Below are positions 42,808 through 55,395 of a stretch of DNA of 64,000 nt, in pieces. Under the pieces are notes generated by a model. The model ran no database searches. It saw nothing but the letters and a program-made list of their open reading frames with translations, and was not told the DNA's origin. The stretch comes from Francisella persica ATCC VR-331. GTDB lineage: Bacteria > Pseudomonadota > Gammaproteobacteria > Francisellales > Francisellaceae. The DNA lies in NCBI RefSeq assembly GCF_001653955.1, contig NZ_CP013022.1, forward strand, positions 930,001 through 994,000, written 5' to 3'. Position 1 is the stretch's first letter. Each line of letters opens with the position of its first letter. Both the position numbers and the translations under genes were made by a program.

Positions 42808-44177
42808 ATGTCTTTTATTCCACATAAACCGGAACAAATTAAAAAAATGCTTGATGCTATAGGAGCAAACTCTATAGATCAATTATTTGATGAGATACCA
42901 ACTCAGTTAAGAGCAGCTAAACTTAAAATAAAAGATGGTATTAATGAAATTCAGTTAGCAAATCTTATGAGAAAAAGAGCTAACAAAAATCATCATAATA
43001 TAAACTTTATTGGAGCTGGTGCATATAGTCACTATATTCCAGCTGCAATATGGGATATTGTAGCTCGTGGAGAGTTCTATACCGCATATACACCGTATCA
43101 AGCAGAGGCTTCTCAAGGTAGTCTGCAGGTGATTTATGAGTTCCAAACTATGATGGCAGAGCTAACAGGTATGGATACCTCTAATGCATCTATGTATGAT
43201 GGTGCAACTGCTCTAGCTGAGTCAGTACTTATGGCAATTCGCTCAAATAAAAAAGCAAGGTCACAAAAGATCTTAATTGCTGAAGCTTTACATCCTACTT
43301 ATTTAAATGTATTAGAAACTATTACAAAACATCAAGGTATTGAAGTTGATGTTGTAAATCTTGATTCTAAGCTGGGTAAGGCTAATATTGCTAAACTAGC
43401 TGATTTTGCTGATACTAACTATGCTGCTGTAGTGATACAAAGTCCTTTTTAGGTCAAGTTGCTGATGTTGATAGCCTTACAAACTGGGCTCATCAGCGTG
43501 ATGCTCTAGTAGTGGTAGTAATAGAATCCTATGTCTTTAGTAATCTTAAAACCACCAGGAGAATGGGGTGATAATGGTACGGATATAGTCTGTGGTGAGG
43601 GTCAGCCTATGGGTGTACCTCTTACTTCAGGTGGCCCATATTTTGTTTTATGACTTGTAAAATGCCTCATATTCGCCAAATGCCAGGTCGTATTGTTGGT
43701 AGAACAGTCGATTTAGATGGTAAAGAGGGTTTTTGTTTAACTTTACAAGCGAGAGAACAGCATATTCGTCGTGCTAAAGCGACATCAAATATTTGTACTA
43801 ACCAAGGATTAAATGTTACAGCAGCAACTATTTACATGAGCTTACTTGGTGTGGAAGGCTTAGAAAGAGTCGCAAGTGTTTCTCATGAAAATACGAAAAC
43901 TTTGGCAAATAAACTAGCTAAAATAGATGGTGTAAATATAAGATTTGATAATACTTTCTTCAATGAAGTTGTAATTAATTTACCTGTTAATGCAAAAGTA
44001 TTTGTTGTAGAAATGGAAAAAGAAGGTATTGATGCAGGTTACTTCTTAGGTGAATATAGTAGTGATTTGACTAACTCTATTATGGTTTGTGCTACAGAGA
44101 TTCATACACCTGAAGATATCAATGAATATATTACTACAACGAAAAAAGTTCTAGCTAGGTTAGGAGGTGTTAATTAA
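42808..44177 (+). pseudogene. gcvPA: Glycine dehydrogenase subunit 1 (P protein, N-terminal half), frameshifted
   Basis: The relic spans a full gcvPA. The first 214 codons (42808-43452) are intact, then a shift near 43449 destroys VVIQSPNFFG; a second frame reads GQVADVDSLTNWAHQRDALV; another shift near 43520 leads to [20 protein letters not shown] and GGPYF; a further break near 43640 opens the last 175 codons (43650-44177, [20 protein letters not shown]). At least three separate lesions. The subunit pairs with GcvPB to form the pyridoxal-phosphate glycine decarboxylase. Confidence 0.9.
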
Positions 44178-45623
44178 ATGGTTATTTTTGAAAAAACTAG
44201 AGGGGTCAACTCACCAACTATAATGCCTAGCAAAAAGGGAGATATTGCAAGTATTCCGACAAATATGCTACGCACTAAAAAACCTATACTTCCAGAGCAA
44301 GCAGAGTTAGATGTTGTAAGACATTATACACAACTATCACGTAAGAACTTCTGTATAGATACTAATTTTTATCCACTAGGCTCTTGTACTATGAAATATA
44401 ACCCGCGTGCAGCTCATAAGTATGCTTCACTTACGGGTTTTTTAGAAAGACACCCTTATGCAAGCGCTAAAAGTATACAAGGTACTCTAGAGTGTTTATA
44501 TGATTTACAAAACTTAATCAAAGAGTTAATTGGGATGACTTGTGTATCTCTTGCTCCTATGGCTGGAGCGCAAGGCGAGTTTGCTGGTATAGCTATGATC
44601 AAAGCGTATCATCACAAGCATGGTGATTTCGACCGCGATGAGATTATTGTGCCAGATGCTGCACATGGTACAAATCCAGCAACTGCAAAAGTTTGTGGTC
44701 TAAAGGTTATCGAGATTCCTACCAAGAAAGATGGTGATATTGATATCGAGGCTCTTGACAAAGTTCTTGGCCCAAAGACTGCTGGTATTATGCTGACTAA
44801 CCCATCTACAGTAGGCGTGTTTGAGAGAAGTATTGTTGTCATTGCCAAGAAGGTTCATCAAGCTGGTGGTTTGTTATACTATGATGGTGCAAACTTAAAT
44901 GCAATTATGGGTAAAGCATCTCCTGGTGATATGGGCTTTGATGTCTTACACATGAACTTGCATAAAACTTTTGCTACTCCTCATGGAGGTGGAGGTCCAG
45001 GTGCTGGTCCAGTTGCCGTTAATGACAAACTAAAAGAGTTTTTACCAGTACCAATGGTTGGTAAAAAAGATGACAAGTTTGTATGGTTAGAAGAAAAAGA
45101 TCTACCAAATACTATCGGTAGACTATCAGCATTTAACGGTAATATTGGTGTACTAATCAGAGCATATATCTATGGTACTATGCTAGGTGGTAATGGTCTG
45201 ATAGAAGCATCTGAGATAGCAACTCTAAATGCTAACTATATGATGGCTCGTTTTAAACAAGAGGGCTTTAAAATAGCATATCCTGATAGAATGGCATCAC
45301 ATGAGTTTATTGTGACTTTAAAACCTGAATTTCAGAAATATGGTGTTACAGCTACAGATTTTGCTAAGTGCTTGATAGATAAAGGAGTGCATGCTCCTAC
45401 TATGTACTTCCCGCTATTAGTGCCAGAGTGCTTACTTATAGAGCCTACTGAAACTGAAAATGTTGATAGCATTGAAAAGTTTATTCAAGCAATGGTAGAA
45501 ATCAGAGAGGTTGCCAAACAAAACCCTGAATATCTGAAAGGAGCTCCATATAATCTACCGTCTCGCCGTTTAGATGATGTCAAAGCAGCGAAAGAGCTAG
45601 ATATTGTTTGGAAGCCTAAGTAG
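44178..45623 (+). CDS. gcvPB: Glycine dehydrogenase subunit 2 (P protein, C-terminal half)
   Basis: A 481-residue protein with an undamaged frame. The pyridoxal-phosphate lysine lies in [18 protein letters not shown] (about residue 260). It starts immediately after the gcvPA stop (TAAATG), so it was translationally coupled to it. In two-subunit P proteins neither half works alone; with gcvPA, gcvH and gcvT broken, this gene has probably lost its role but has not yet decayed, or it retains another use. Confidence 0.92.
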   Translation: MVIFEKTRGVNSPTIMPSKKGDIASIPTNMLRTKKPILPEQAELDVVRHYTQLSRKNFCIDTNFYPLGSCTMKYNPRAAHKYASLTGFLERHPYASAKSIQGTLECLYDLQNLIKELIGMTCVSLAPMAGAQGEFAGIAMIKAYHHKHGDFDRDEIIVPDAAHGTNPATAKVCGLKVIEIPTKKDGDIDIEALDKVLGPKTAGIMLTNPSTVGVFERSIVVIAKKVHQAGGLLYYDGANLNAIMGKASPGDMGFDVLHMNLHKTFATPHGGGGPGAGPVAVNDKLKEFLPVPMVGKKDDKFVWLEEKDLPNTIGRLSAFNGNIGVLIRAYIYGTMLGGNGLIEASEIATLNANYMMARFKQEGFKIAYPDRMASHEFIVTLKPEFQKYGVTATDFAKCLIDKGVHAPTMYFPLLVPECLLIEPTETENVDSIEKFIQAMVEIREVAKQNPEYLKGAPYNLPSRRLDDVKAAKELDIVWKPK

Positions 45624-45778
45624 TTTTTAAATATTCTACAATAGTGCAATTTTACTTTATCAAATTTTAATAAGGTTAAACTAGCTATACTTCATTTACA
45701 ATATTAAATAATCTATTTAGCATAGATATATGATACTCTGTCTATATTAGAGTGTTCTAAATTCACTATAGAAACTAA

Positions 45779-46209
45779 ATGAGAATTATTAGTATTAAAA
45801 AGCTTAGTGTATTAATTCTTACTCTTATATCTATCAGACAGTTGTTTTGGGCTATGCTCATACAATACTAATGCTTGAGAATAACTGTAGTACAGATGTG
45901 TTATACACTATCACAGATGTCCAGCATAAGTCTTCATTTAACAAGTATTAAAGCCACATCAATATTACACAACTAAAGAGTTATCTAACGATATTTTTTT
46001 ACTTAACATCACTCTATGATATTAGCTTTAGATAATAGCATGAATCATATGGTTCTGTTAAATATATATTATCTAATAACTTTTTCTACTTTGGAGAGAA
46101 GGGTACTAATATGGTATTATTCAAAGATGCTATTGAAAAGGTAGTAGCGAAGAAAACAGTGATTGTTTGTCTACCTAATCTTAGTATAACGGGAGAGTCT
46201 AAGTTCTAA
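45779..46209 (+). pseudogene. Unidentified secreted protein, decayed
   Basis: An ATG at 45779 starts MRIISIKKLSVLILTLISI, a signal peptide, then shifts. Later runs are AHTILMLENNCSTDVLYTIT, VKYILSNNFFYFGEKG and LFKDAIEKVVAKKTVIV, ending at a TAA at 46207. The order and single strand support one former gene of about 140 codons for a periplasmic protein. I do not recognise a family. Confidence 0.45.
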
Positions 46210-46985
46210 AAATAAAGCTTATACTGTTTTATAAGTTTAGTAATATACATACATACCTTCACCACCTATATGGAAAATATCATTTTATTGCAGTATTCTA
46301 GTAGATAGTTCATTTTATATAAGCGTAAAAATACTATTTTTGCTTGCTTTATTAGGCTTATGAATTGAGTATTTTGTTCCAAATCAGCAGATGATTAGAT
46401 AGGAGTTGCATCAACTACTAAATCATATAGCCCTTCAAAATATATACCTAGTATACCTAGCTCTTTTCTTTTTTGAGCTACTTTTATCAGCATTTCTACC
46501 AAGAATGGTTACGTTGATACCCCTAAGTCTTGGATTACTTTTAAAGTAACTCTAGAAAAACTCTACCATTGCCATAAATTACAGCTGTTTTGATATCTTG
46601 TTTTAGACTCTTTAATACATTTTGTTAGTACAGCGTGCAAACTGTAGCAATCGGTATTGTAGCCATGAGTTTATCATCTTTGTTTTATGTAGTATTTATA
46701 AAGGCTAAAATTTGTTGAGCAAGTGGCTTAACTAGTCTAAAAATGGTATTTAAAACCATTATGAGCTAGTGACGTGTGCCACCATTTACAAAATGAGTTC
46801 TCTAAAATATCATCAGTATTATAAGTTTTAGCTGAAATTTTTCCACTAAAAGTAAAGTAACAAAAATTTAGACCAAGTTTTTGTATCGCAATATTGTTGT
46901 TCTATGCATTTATTAATTATTCCCAGATGTTGAGAGTAATATACTTAGTTTTAGTATTTAAAGGGATTTTAAATAAACTTGACAT
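46206..46985 (-). pseudogene. Shikimate dehydrogenase-like protein, decayed
   Basis: Minus-strand fragments in order: MSSLFKIPLNTKTK at the start (46985), LGLNFCYFTFSGKISA, IKTAVIYGNGRVFLELL (the G-x-G-x-V/A NADP loop), VIQDLGVS with VTILGRN, FEGLYDLVVDATPI (the conserved DLVVNATP motif) and GGEGMYVY then LIKQYKLYF before the stop at 46206. This is the plan of the AroE family, total about 260 codons. The NAD(P) loop and VVDATP motif suggest a divergent AroE paralogue. Its 3' end meets the end of the plus-strand relic. Confidence 0.65.
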
Positions 46986-47018
46986 TTTTTTACCTATTTG
47001 TTTTTTAAAAAAAACTAT

Positions 47019-50000
47019 CTAACTGTGTATAATCATTAATGAATAAGATTTTAAACCTGGAAGTTCACCAGAGCTTACTATTTGGATAGTTTCGGTACCA
47101 GCTTTTTCGTGATTTGCGACAATATGCCAAATTTTATTAGCTGGTATTGGCATAAATGCATTGATATCATAACCGTCTATAGAAGTCGCATTATAGATGA
47201 CAATAATATCTTGCCAGCTATCGCCATTAGCATTATTTTTGAAATGTGAAATAATCACACCAGATTTAGAATCATGATGAGCTGTAGTCATATTTAAGTT
47301 CTTTTCTATAGTTTCACGGTCTTTCATTCTAAAAGCAGGATGCTCTTTTCTGATCTTAATAAGCCCTGCAATATAATCAAAGAATACTTTGTAGTGAAGC
47401 TTATCTGACCAATGAAAAGCATTGATACTATCGCCACTTTTGTAACTGTTGTGATCGCCTTGCTTGGTTCTGAGAAACTCTGAACCGCCGTGAATAAAAG
47501 GTATACCTTGCGCTGTTAAAACAATTCCTAAAGCAAGAGCATTTTGTCTAACAAAACGATGTTCAAAAATATTTTCAGGAAGGTTTTTACGATAATATCC
47601 ATTGGGAATATCATGACTTTGGCTTTTTTCAACCTGATCCCAAAGGGTGTAGTTATCATGAGCATCGACATAGTTGACAGACTCACCAGGCATTGCTGTT
47701 AAGCTATAAATTGAGCCACGTAATCCTTCAATTACATTACTAATATTGCTAGGATTATGAGGATCTCCATTGATAAAACCATTACTAGGATTGTTATTGC
47801 CGCGAATAGCATCACGGAAATAATCGTTAAATATTGAGAATTGCTGATTTCTTTGGGTGCCTCTATGCGTACCATTTACTAGTGGTGAGTCGCCGCCTTT
47901 CCATGGTTCGCCATAGATAATTACATTTGGATTGATTTGCTTAACTTTGGTAACAATATTTTTAATTGTATTAATATCAATAAGTTCCATTAAGTCAAAA
48001 CGGATACCATCAATTTTGTAGTTTTTGACCCAGTGAATCACTGAGTCTTGGATAAACTTGCTAACCATAGGCTTTTCACTTGCTAATTCATTACCACATC
48101 CTGAACCATTGGTGAAATTGCCTAGTGCATCTGTTCTGAAATAATACTTAGGTACAATTTTATCTAAATTTGAAGTTTCTGTCATATGGTTATAAACCAT
48201 ATCTATTATTACACCAATACCTCTTTGGTGAAAACCTAATATCATATTTCTAGCCCCTCTAATTCGTTGTAGTGGATCATAAGGGTTTGTAGAATAGCTA
48301 CCATCTAGAGCATTATAGTTTTGTGGATCATAGCCCCAGTTCCGATTATCTTTTTCATTATTTTTTTCTTCATCTACTGATGAAAAATCAAAAATCGGTA
48401 AAAGATGAATATGAGTGACTCCAAGCTCAACTAAGCTATCTATACCTGTTGACACTTTTTGTTTTGTGACAGAATCTATATAGTAAGTATTATCCTCAAC
48501 TGCACCTAGATATTTTCCTCTTAATTCTTCGCTGATACCACTTTCTGGACTAATCGTGAAATCGCGCATGTGTACTTCATAGATGATAGCATCTTCTCTA
48601 TTTATGCAGTTAGGGTTATGTAATTGTTGCCATTGTTCGGGAGCAACTTTAGCATCATTAAGATCTACTAAGAAACCTTTCCTGCCGTTTAGACCAACTC
48701 CATAAGCATATGGATCAACCACATACGTTGTTTTAATAAATTTTTGACCTTTGTTATCCAAATCTTCAAAATGCAATCTGTAGATGTAATATTTGTTTTC
48801 ATAACTTTTACGACAAATTTCTATATGATGAGTACCATGACTTCTCTCAGCTATTAGTTCATGGACAAAATCTGGTTGCTTTTTATTATTGTCTAAATCT
48901 TCGTTATAGAGTAGAACTTCAACCTTAATTGCTGTAGGTGCCCAAATTCTTAGTGATATTAGTTCATCACTAAAGCTAACACCAATACTATAAGGATAGT
49001 AGAAATTATTTAAATACTCTCCCATTAATACTTTTGCTGCAGCAAAAGTATTATTCGCTCTTATTTCTACAAGGTCATATGGATTTATGTGTGGTAAACC
49101 AGTAAATATAAGCTGCTTAGAGTGATGTTTTACGATTAAGTCAACATTTTCAACTTTTTTTGAATTTACCCAAAGTTCGAAAGATGTACCAATTCTAGGG
49201 ATATCTGATAGATAAGCAATAATTCGAGAGGCTTCATTCATCACAGCATGTACTATCCTTGGATTAGTTTTATTGATGACGTCTTCTAGAGACCTATAGA
49301 TTACAGCATTATCACCGTGAATAATATAGTAATTTTGATGTTTTTTTGAAATCTTAAAACAACTAGTTTGTTCCGCCCAATCATTATGCCAGTTTATATC
49401 CCAAATTCTCTTTCTAGCAATGACATTTTTATTTTGACAAAGTCCATATAAACCAAAATCACTTCTATGTGAAAGTGAAACTGTATGAGCTGGTCTATTT
49501 TTATTGAAATTCCATAAATCCCAGTCGAAATTCTTACCTTTGTATTGTTGATCTTTTTTTATAAAATGTACAAGTGAACCTTTTCTTTTTTCTTTAACAA
49601 TAGTAAATATCCTTTGAGCCTTAAGTTCGGGATTATTTTTAGCAAAGCATAAGACTTTAACTTCTGTTAAATTACTGACACAAGGATCTATTAAAAGTTT
49701 ACTATTAGCTAAAGTTATTTTTGAATTTTCAGGGCCAACATGCCATTCAACATCAACAATGTTTTGATAGCCAGTAATTGATTTTGTTATAGCAATTAGC
49801 TCTAGGTTAAAACCTGGGACTACATAATTTTCAGAAGCTTTAATTTCGAGAGTACCTTTTGCTACTTGCCAATTAAAGCTAAGTGGTATCAAATCATGAT
49901 CATTTATAGAAACCTTAAACTCTTCACCAGCTAGGCTTACTAAGATAAATGAATATTTGTTTGTTCCTGCGTTAAGAGTTGATATGTTAAAAACATCTTT

Positions 50001-50234
50001 GGTTAACCATAAACTACCATCATCATTATCAGTAGTCCAAGTAAGCTTATACTCTTCAAGTTTTTGCCAATTATTAAAATTAGCAATTACATAACCATGT
50101 AAAAAACCATATGCTTGGATGCGAAACCTAATACTATTAGTTTCAAAATCCAGGTAAACTTGATGAGTTGCATTAAGGTGAGTAAAATTACCAAATTTAT
50201 CTTGTATCCATATATTTCGATTTGTTGCTTGCAT
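47019..50234 (-). CDS. pulB: Pullulanase (type I, GH13)
   Basis: A 1071-residue glycogen-debranching enzyme without a signal peptide, so cytoplasmic. Two or three beta-sandwich domains (about 1-480) precede the TIM barrel. The barrel carries the type I pullulanase signature NWGYDPQNYN, the nucleophile Asp in GIRFDLMELI, the acid Glu in IIYGEPWKGG and the third carboxylate in VDAHDNYTLW. It cuts alpha-1,6 branches. It lies 31 bases after glgB on the same strand and faces away from the pgm-glgCAP-malQ set. In the decaying surroundings the frame is fully intact. Confidence 0.92.
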   Translation of the reverse strand: MQATNRNIWIQDKFGNFTHLNATHQVYLDFETNSIRFRIQAYGFLHGYVIANFNNWQKLEEYKLTWTTDNDDGSLWLTKDVFNISTLNAGTNKYSFILVSLAGEEFKVSINDHDLIPLSFNWQVAKGTLEIKASENYVVPGFNLELIAITKSITGYQNIVDVEWHVGPENSKITLANSKLLIDPCVSNLTEVKVLCFAKNNPELKAQRIFTIVKEKRKGSLVHFIKKDQQYKGKNFDWDLWNFNKNRPAHTVSLSHRSDFGLYGLCQNKNVIARKRIWDINWHNDWAEQTSCFKISKKHQNYYIIHGDNAVIYRSLEDVINKTNPRIVHAVMNEASRIIAYLSDIPRIGTSFELWVNSKKVENVDLIVKHHSKQLIFTGLPHINPYDLVEIRANNTFAAAKVLMGEYLNNFYYPYSIGVSFSDELISLRIWAPTAIKVEVLLYNEDLDNNKKQPDFVHELIAERSHGTHHIEICRKSYENKYYIYRLHFEDLDNKGQKFIKTTYVVDPYAYGVGLNGRKGFLVDLNDAKVAPEQWQQLHNPNCINREDAIIYEVHMRDFTISPESGISEELRGKYLGAVEDNTYYIDSVTKQKVSTGIDSLVELGVTHIHLLPIFDFSSVDEEKNNEKDNRNWGYDPQNYNALDGSYSTNPYDPLQRIRGARNMILGFHQRGIGVIIDMVYNHMTETSNLDKIVPKYYFRTDALGNFTNGSGCGNELASEKPMVSKFIQDSVIHWVKNYKIDGIRFDLMELIDINTIKNIVTKVKQINPNVIIYGEPWKGGDSPLVNGTHRGTQRNQQFSIFNDYFRDAIRGNNNPSNGFINGDPHNPSNISNVIEGLRGSIYSLTAMPGESVNYVDAHDNYTLWDQVEKSQSHDIPNGYYRKNLPENIFEHRFVRQNALALGIVLTAQGIPFIHGGSEFLRTKQGDHNSYKSGDSINAFHWSDKLHYKVFFDYIAGLIKIRKEHPAFRMKDRETIEKNLNMTTAHHDSKSGVIISHFKNNANGDSWQDIIVIYNATSIDGYDINAFMPIPANKIWHIVANHEKAGTETIQIVSSGELPGLKSYSLMIIHS

Positions 50235-50265
50235 AAACTATTAAATCTCTATTGTAAAAAAATAG

Positions 50266-52188
50266 TTATTTGATAAGTTTGATTACGAGTGTTGCCATAG
50301 GTGGAATTTTGATTGTCACTCTCTGCTCAAAACCATGTAATGATTGTGGTTCGGTGAAAATATCTGCAGCCATAACTTGCCCTGAGCCACCGAATTCAAG
50401 ACTATCAGAGTTGAATACCTCTTTGTATAACCCCGCATCTGGAACTCCTAAATGATAGTCATAATATGTCACAGGAGTAAAATTACAAATAAAAATCAGT
50501 TTTTGTTTATCATCTTTATTACTTCTGATAAAAGATAGAATACTTTGCTGAGAATTATTGGCATCTATCCATCTGAAACCATGATATTCATAGTCACACT
50601 GCCATAGTGCAGCTTCACTACAATAAAAGTCATTTAACTTTTTGAAAAAGTGAAGAGTTTGTTTGTGAGTATCGTATTCATTGATTACCTGCCATTGAAG
50701 TTGCTCATATTCACGCCATTCAATAAATTGACCAAACTCACTACCCATGAAGATAAGCTTTTTACCTGGATGTCCAATCATGTATGACATATATAAGCGT
50801 AGTCCAGCATATTTATTCCACAAATCTCCCCACATTTTATTGATCAAAGATTTCTTGCCATGAACTACCTCATCATGCGAGATCGAGAGAATAAACTTTT
50901 CTGAATAATGATATACCATAGAAAAAGTTATCAAGTTATGATGATGCTTGCGATAAACAGGATCTAGCGAAATATATCTTAACGTATCATTCATCCAACC
51001 CATATTCCATTTAAAGTTAAATCCTAAACCACCCTGCTCAGCAGGAGTTGTGATATCTGGCCAAGATGAAGATTCTTCAGCAATGGTAATAACACCTTTA
51101 CAGGTGTATTTTAGAACACTATTTAGCTCCTTAAGGAAAACTATACCTTCAAGATTTTCATGACCACCATAAATATTAGGTATCCACTGACCATCTTCTC
51201 TATCATAATTAAGATAAAGAATATTTGACACTGAATCAACACGCAATCCGTCTATATGAAACTCATTAATCCAGTACATCGCATTTGAAATCAAAAAGCA
51301 TTTTACTTCATTTTTGCCTAAGTCGAAATTATGCGTTTCCCAACCTTTGTTAATTGCTTTTGTTGGCTCTTGATATTCATAGCACGGACTACCATCGAAG
51401 TATATTAATCCATGTTGATCTTTACAGAAATGTCCTGGTACCCAATCTAAAATTACGCCTATGTCATCATTGTGTAGCTTATCTATTAGACGTTTTAAGC
51501 CAATTATATCGCCATGACGACTATTCACAGAATAAAATCCAGTTGGCTGATAGCCCCATGAAGCATCTAATGGGTGTTCGTGTAACGGCATAAATTCAAC
51601 ATGAGTATAGCCCATGTCTTTGATGTATTGAGGTAGAGTTTCACTTAGATCATCGTATGTCATGAATTTACCATCTTTAGTTTTCCATGAAGCTAAATGT
51701 AGCTCGTAAACATTCATAGGATTATCATAGTAGTAAGTTTTAGAACGTTTTTCTAGCCATTTGTCATCACTCCAATTATATTCTGTTTCTGTAGTGATTA
51801 TAGAAGCTGTATTTGGTCTTAATTCAGAGAAAAAAGCATAAGGATCACTTTTATAGACATAATAATTAGTATCTTTGTTAGTTACTACAAACTTATATTT
51901 ATCACCATTTTTTGCATTTGCGATAAAAACACTCCACAATCCTACTTCACTAATACCACTCATGTAGTTGCTACCTTGAATTTCCCAGTTACTGAAATCA
52001 CCAATAACACAGATACTTTTAGCATTAGGAGCCCAGGTGGTAAATCTTATACCATCAACACCATTTTCATGAGTTTTATGAGCTCCCATAAAATTATAAG
52101 CATATATATGTTTGCCTTCGTGGAAGTAATACTTATCTTGATCGCCTATAGCAACATTATGGCTTTGTTTTGAATTTTCATTTTTCAT
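50266..52188 (-). CDS. glgB: 1,4-alpha-glucan branching enzyme
   Basis: A 640-residue GH13 enzyme that creates alpha-1,6 branches in glycogen. A CBM48 domain (about 35-130, [19 protein letters not shown]) precedes the barrel. Catalytic residues are the Asp in IDGLRVDSV, the Glu in [11 protein letters not shown] and the Asp in [16 protein letters not shown] stands before the ATG at 52188. It is the first gene of the minus-strand glgB-pulB unit and is divergent from pgm across 249 bases. Confidence 0.96.
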   Translation of the reverse strand: MKNENSKQSHNVAIGDQDKYYFHEGKHIYAYNFMGAHKTHENGVDGIRFTTWAPNAKSICVIGDFSNWEIQGSNYMSGISEVGLWSVFIANAKNGDKYKFVVTNKDTNYYVYKSDPYAFFSELRPNTASIITTETEYNWSDDKWLEKRSKTYYYDNPMNVYELHLASWKTKDGKFMTYDDLSETLPQYIKDMGYTHVEFMPLHEHPLDASWGYQPTGFYSVNSRHGDIIGLKRLIDKLHNDDIGVILDWVPGHFCKDQHGLIYFDGSPCYEYQEPTKAINKGWETHNFDLGKNEVKCFLISNAMYWINEFHIDGLRVDSVSNILYLNYDREDGQWIPNIYGGHENLEGIVFLKELNSVLKYTCKGVITIAEESSSWPDITTPAEQGGLGFNFKWNMGWMNDTLRYISLDPVYRKHHHNLITFSMVYHYSEKFILSISHDEVVHGKKSLINKMWGDLWNKYAGLRLYMSYMIGHPGKKLIFMGSEFGQFIEWREYEQLQWQVINEYDTHKQTLHFFKKLNDFYCSEAALWQCDYEYHGFRWIDANNSQQSILSFIRSNKDDKQKLIFICNFTPVTYYDYHLGVPDAGLYKEVFNSDSLEFGGSGQVMAADIFTEPQSLHGFEQRVTIKIPPMATLVIKLIK

Positions 52189-52381
52189 AAAAGCTCCTAA
52201 AATTTTTAGACTATATAAAGTTCTTTTAAATACTTTATTAATTACAATCTTAATAGTTTATGTTAGCTTAGTAAACTATAAAAATAATTTTACAAATAAT
52301 ACAATTATTGGTTATTATAAATTCAAGGAGATAGTGATAAGATGAGTGATATATGTTTTTAATTAATAATGCTACCTAACA

Positions 52382-52412
52382 TTGACTAGAGCTCACTATT
52401 TAGGTGTATATT
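52382..52412 (+). promoter_or_regulatory. Putative pgm-glgCAP-malQ promoter
   Basis: TTGACT (52382-52387) is followed after 17 bases by TGTATA (52405-52410), with TATATT one register later. The leader would be about 20 bases before the pgm ATG at 52438, which has an AGGG site. The 52189-52437 spacer also must hold the glgB promoter on the other strand. Confidence 0.4.
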
Positions 52413-52434
52413 TAACCGATAAATACTAGGGTAA

Positions 52435-54072
<1,638 letters not shown>

Positions 54073-54107
54073 CTAAAAATTTTTTTAACACAAAGGAGCT
54101 TTATGAT

Positions 54108-55376
54108 ATGGATAATCATAATTCATCACCACAGTTGTACAAAAAAACTATGGCATTGGTTTTAGCTGGGGGGCGTGGATCGCGTTTGTACAACTTAACT
54201 GATACTAGAGCAAAACCAGCAGTATACTTCGGAGGTAAATTCAGGATTATTGATTTTGTTTTATCTAACTGTTTGAATTCTGGTATTCGTAGGATAGGGG
54301 TAGTAACTCAGTATAAATCACATTCACTATTACGCCATTTACAGCGTGGCTGGGGCTCTTTACTTGGCGATCTAAATGAATTTATAGATCTTTTACCAGC
54401 ACAGCAAAGGGTTGATGAAGAGCATTGGTATAGAGGTACAGCGGATGCTGTTTACCAGAATATCGATATTTTACGCTCATATGGTCCTGAGTATGTGATA
54501 ATTCTTGCTGGTGATCATATATACAAGATGGATTATTCAGTTATGCTTAGAGATCATGTTAAAAGTGGTTATAAGTGTACTGTAGGATGTGTTGAAATTA
54601 ATAAAGAAGAAGCTTTTGCATTTGGTATAATAGGTGTTGATAAAGAGCGTAGAATAACTGGTTTTATAGAAAAACCAAAAAAAGATGCGCCTACTATGCC
54701 AGGAGACCCTAACAGATGTCTAGCAAGTATGGGTATCTATATATTTAACTCAGACTACTTATATAGCTTGCTTGAGGAAAATATTGCTAATAAGGCATCA
54801 AGTCATGATTTTGGTAAAGATATAATCCCAAGGATAGTTAAGGAGAACCAAGCTTTGGCTCATCCATTTAGTATGTCTTGTGTGCCAAGAGGTGACGGTG
54901 TTGAGCCATACTGGAGAGATGTTGGTACTATTGATGCTTTCTGGGAAGCTAACCTTGATTTGGCAACAAATATGCCTGAGCTAAGTATCTATGATAAAGA
55001 TTGGCCAGTTTGGACAGCACAAGAACAGCTACCACCAGCTAAATTTGTTCCCGATAGAAAAGGTAAGCATGGTGTTATTACCAATACTTTAGCTGCTAGT
55101 GGCTGTATTGTTTTAGGTTCAGAGATATCAAAATCGCTTATGTTTTCAAACGTTAGAATCTCGTCTAACTGTGTTATAGATCAGTGTGTGATTATGCCTG
55201 ATGTTGTTGTTGGTGAGAATTGTTGCTTGAAAAAAGTCATAGTAGATAGGGGTTGTGGTATTCCTGATGGTATGATTATCGGTGAGAATCCTAAAGAGGA
55301 TGCTAAAAATTTCTTTAGAACTGACAAAGGGGTGGTATTAGTTACTAAACAAATGATTGATAATTTAAAAAAATAA
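54108..55376 (+). CDS. glgC: Glucose-1-phosphate adenylyltransferase
   Basis: A 422-residue enzyme that makes ADP-glucose, the rate-limiting step of bacterial glycogen synthesis. [20 protein letters not shown] is the pyrophosphorylase signature near residue 20, [10 protein letters not shown] the next block, and the C-terminal beta-helix part begins about residue 300. The start is the second of two ATGs (54108) with AAGGAG 11 bases upstream. It lies between pgm and glgA (19 bases). Confidence 0.96.
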   Translation: MDNHNSSPQLYKKTMALVLAGGRGSRLYNLTDTRAKPAVYFGGKFRIIDFVLSNCLNSGIRRIGVVTQYKSHSLLRHLQRGWGSLLGDLNEFIDLLPAQQRVDEEHWYRGTADAVYQNIDILRSYGPEYVIILAGDHIYKMDYSVMLRDHVKSGYKCTVGCVEINKEEAFAFGIIGVDKERRITGFIEKPKKDAPTMPGDPNRCLASMGIYIFNSDYLYSLLEENIANKASSHDFGKDIIPRIVKENQALAHPFSMSCVPRGDGVEPYWRDVGTIDAFWEANLDLATNMPELSIYDKDWPVWTAQEQLPPAKFVPDRKGKHGVITNTLAASGCIVLGSEISKSLMFSNVRISSNCVIDQCVIMPDVVVGENCCLKKVIVDRGCGIPDGMIIGENPKEDAKNFFRTDKGVVLVTKQMIDNLKK

Positions 55377-55395
55377 ATTAGGGTAATAAGAGACT

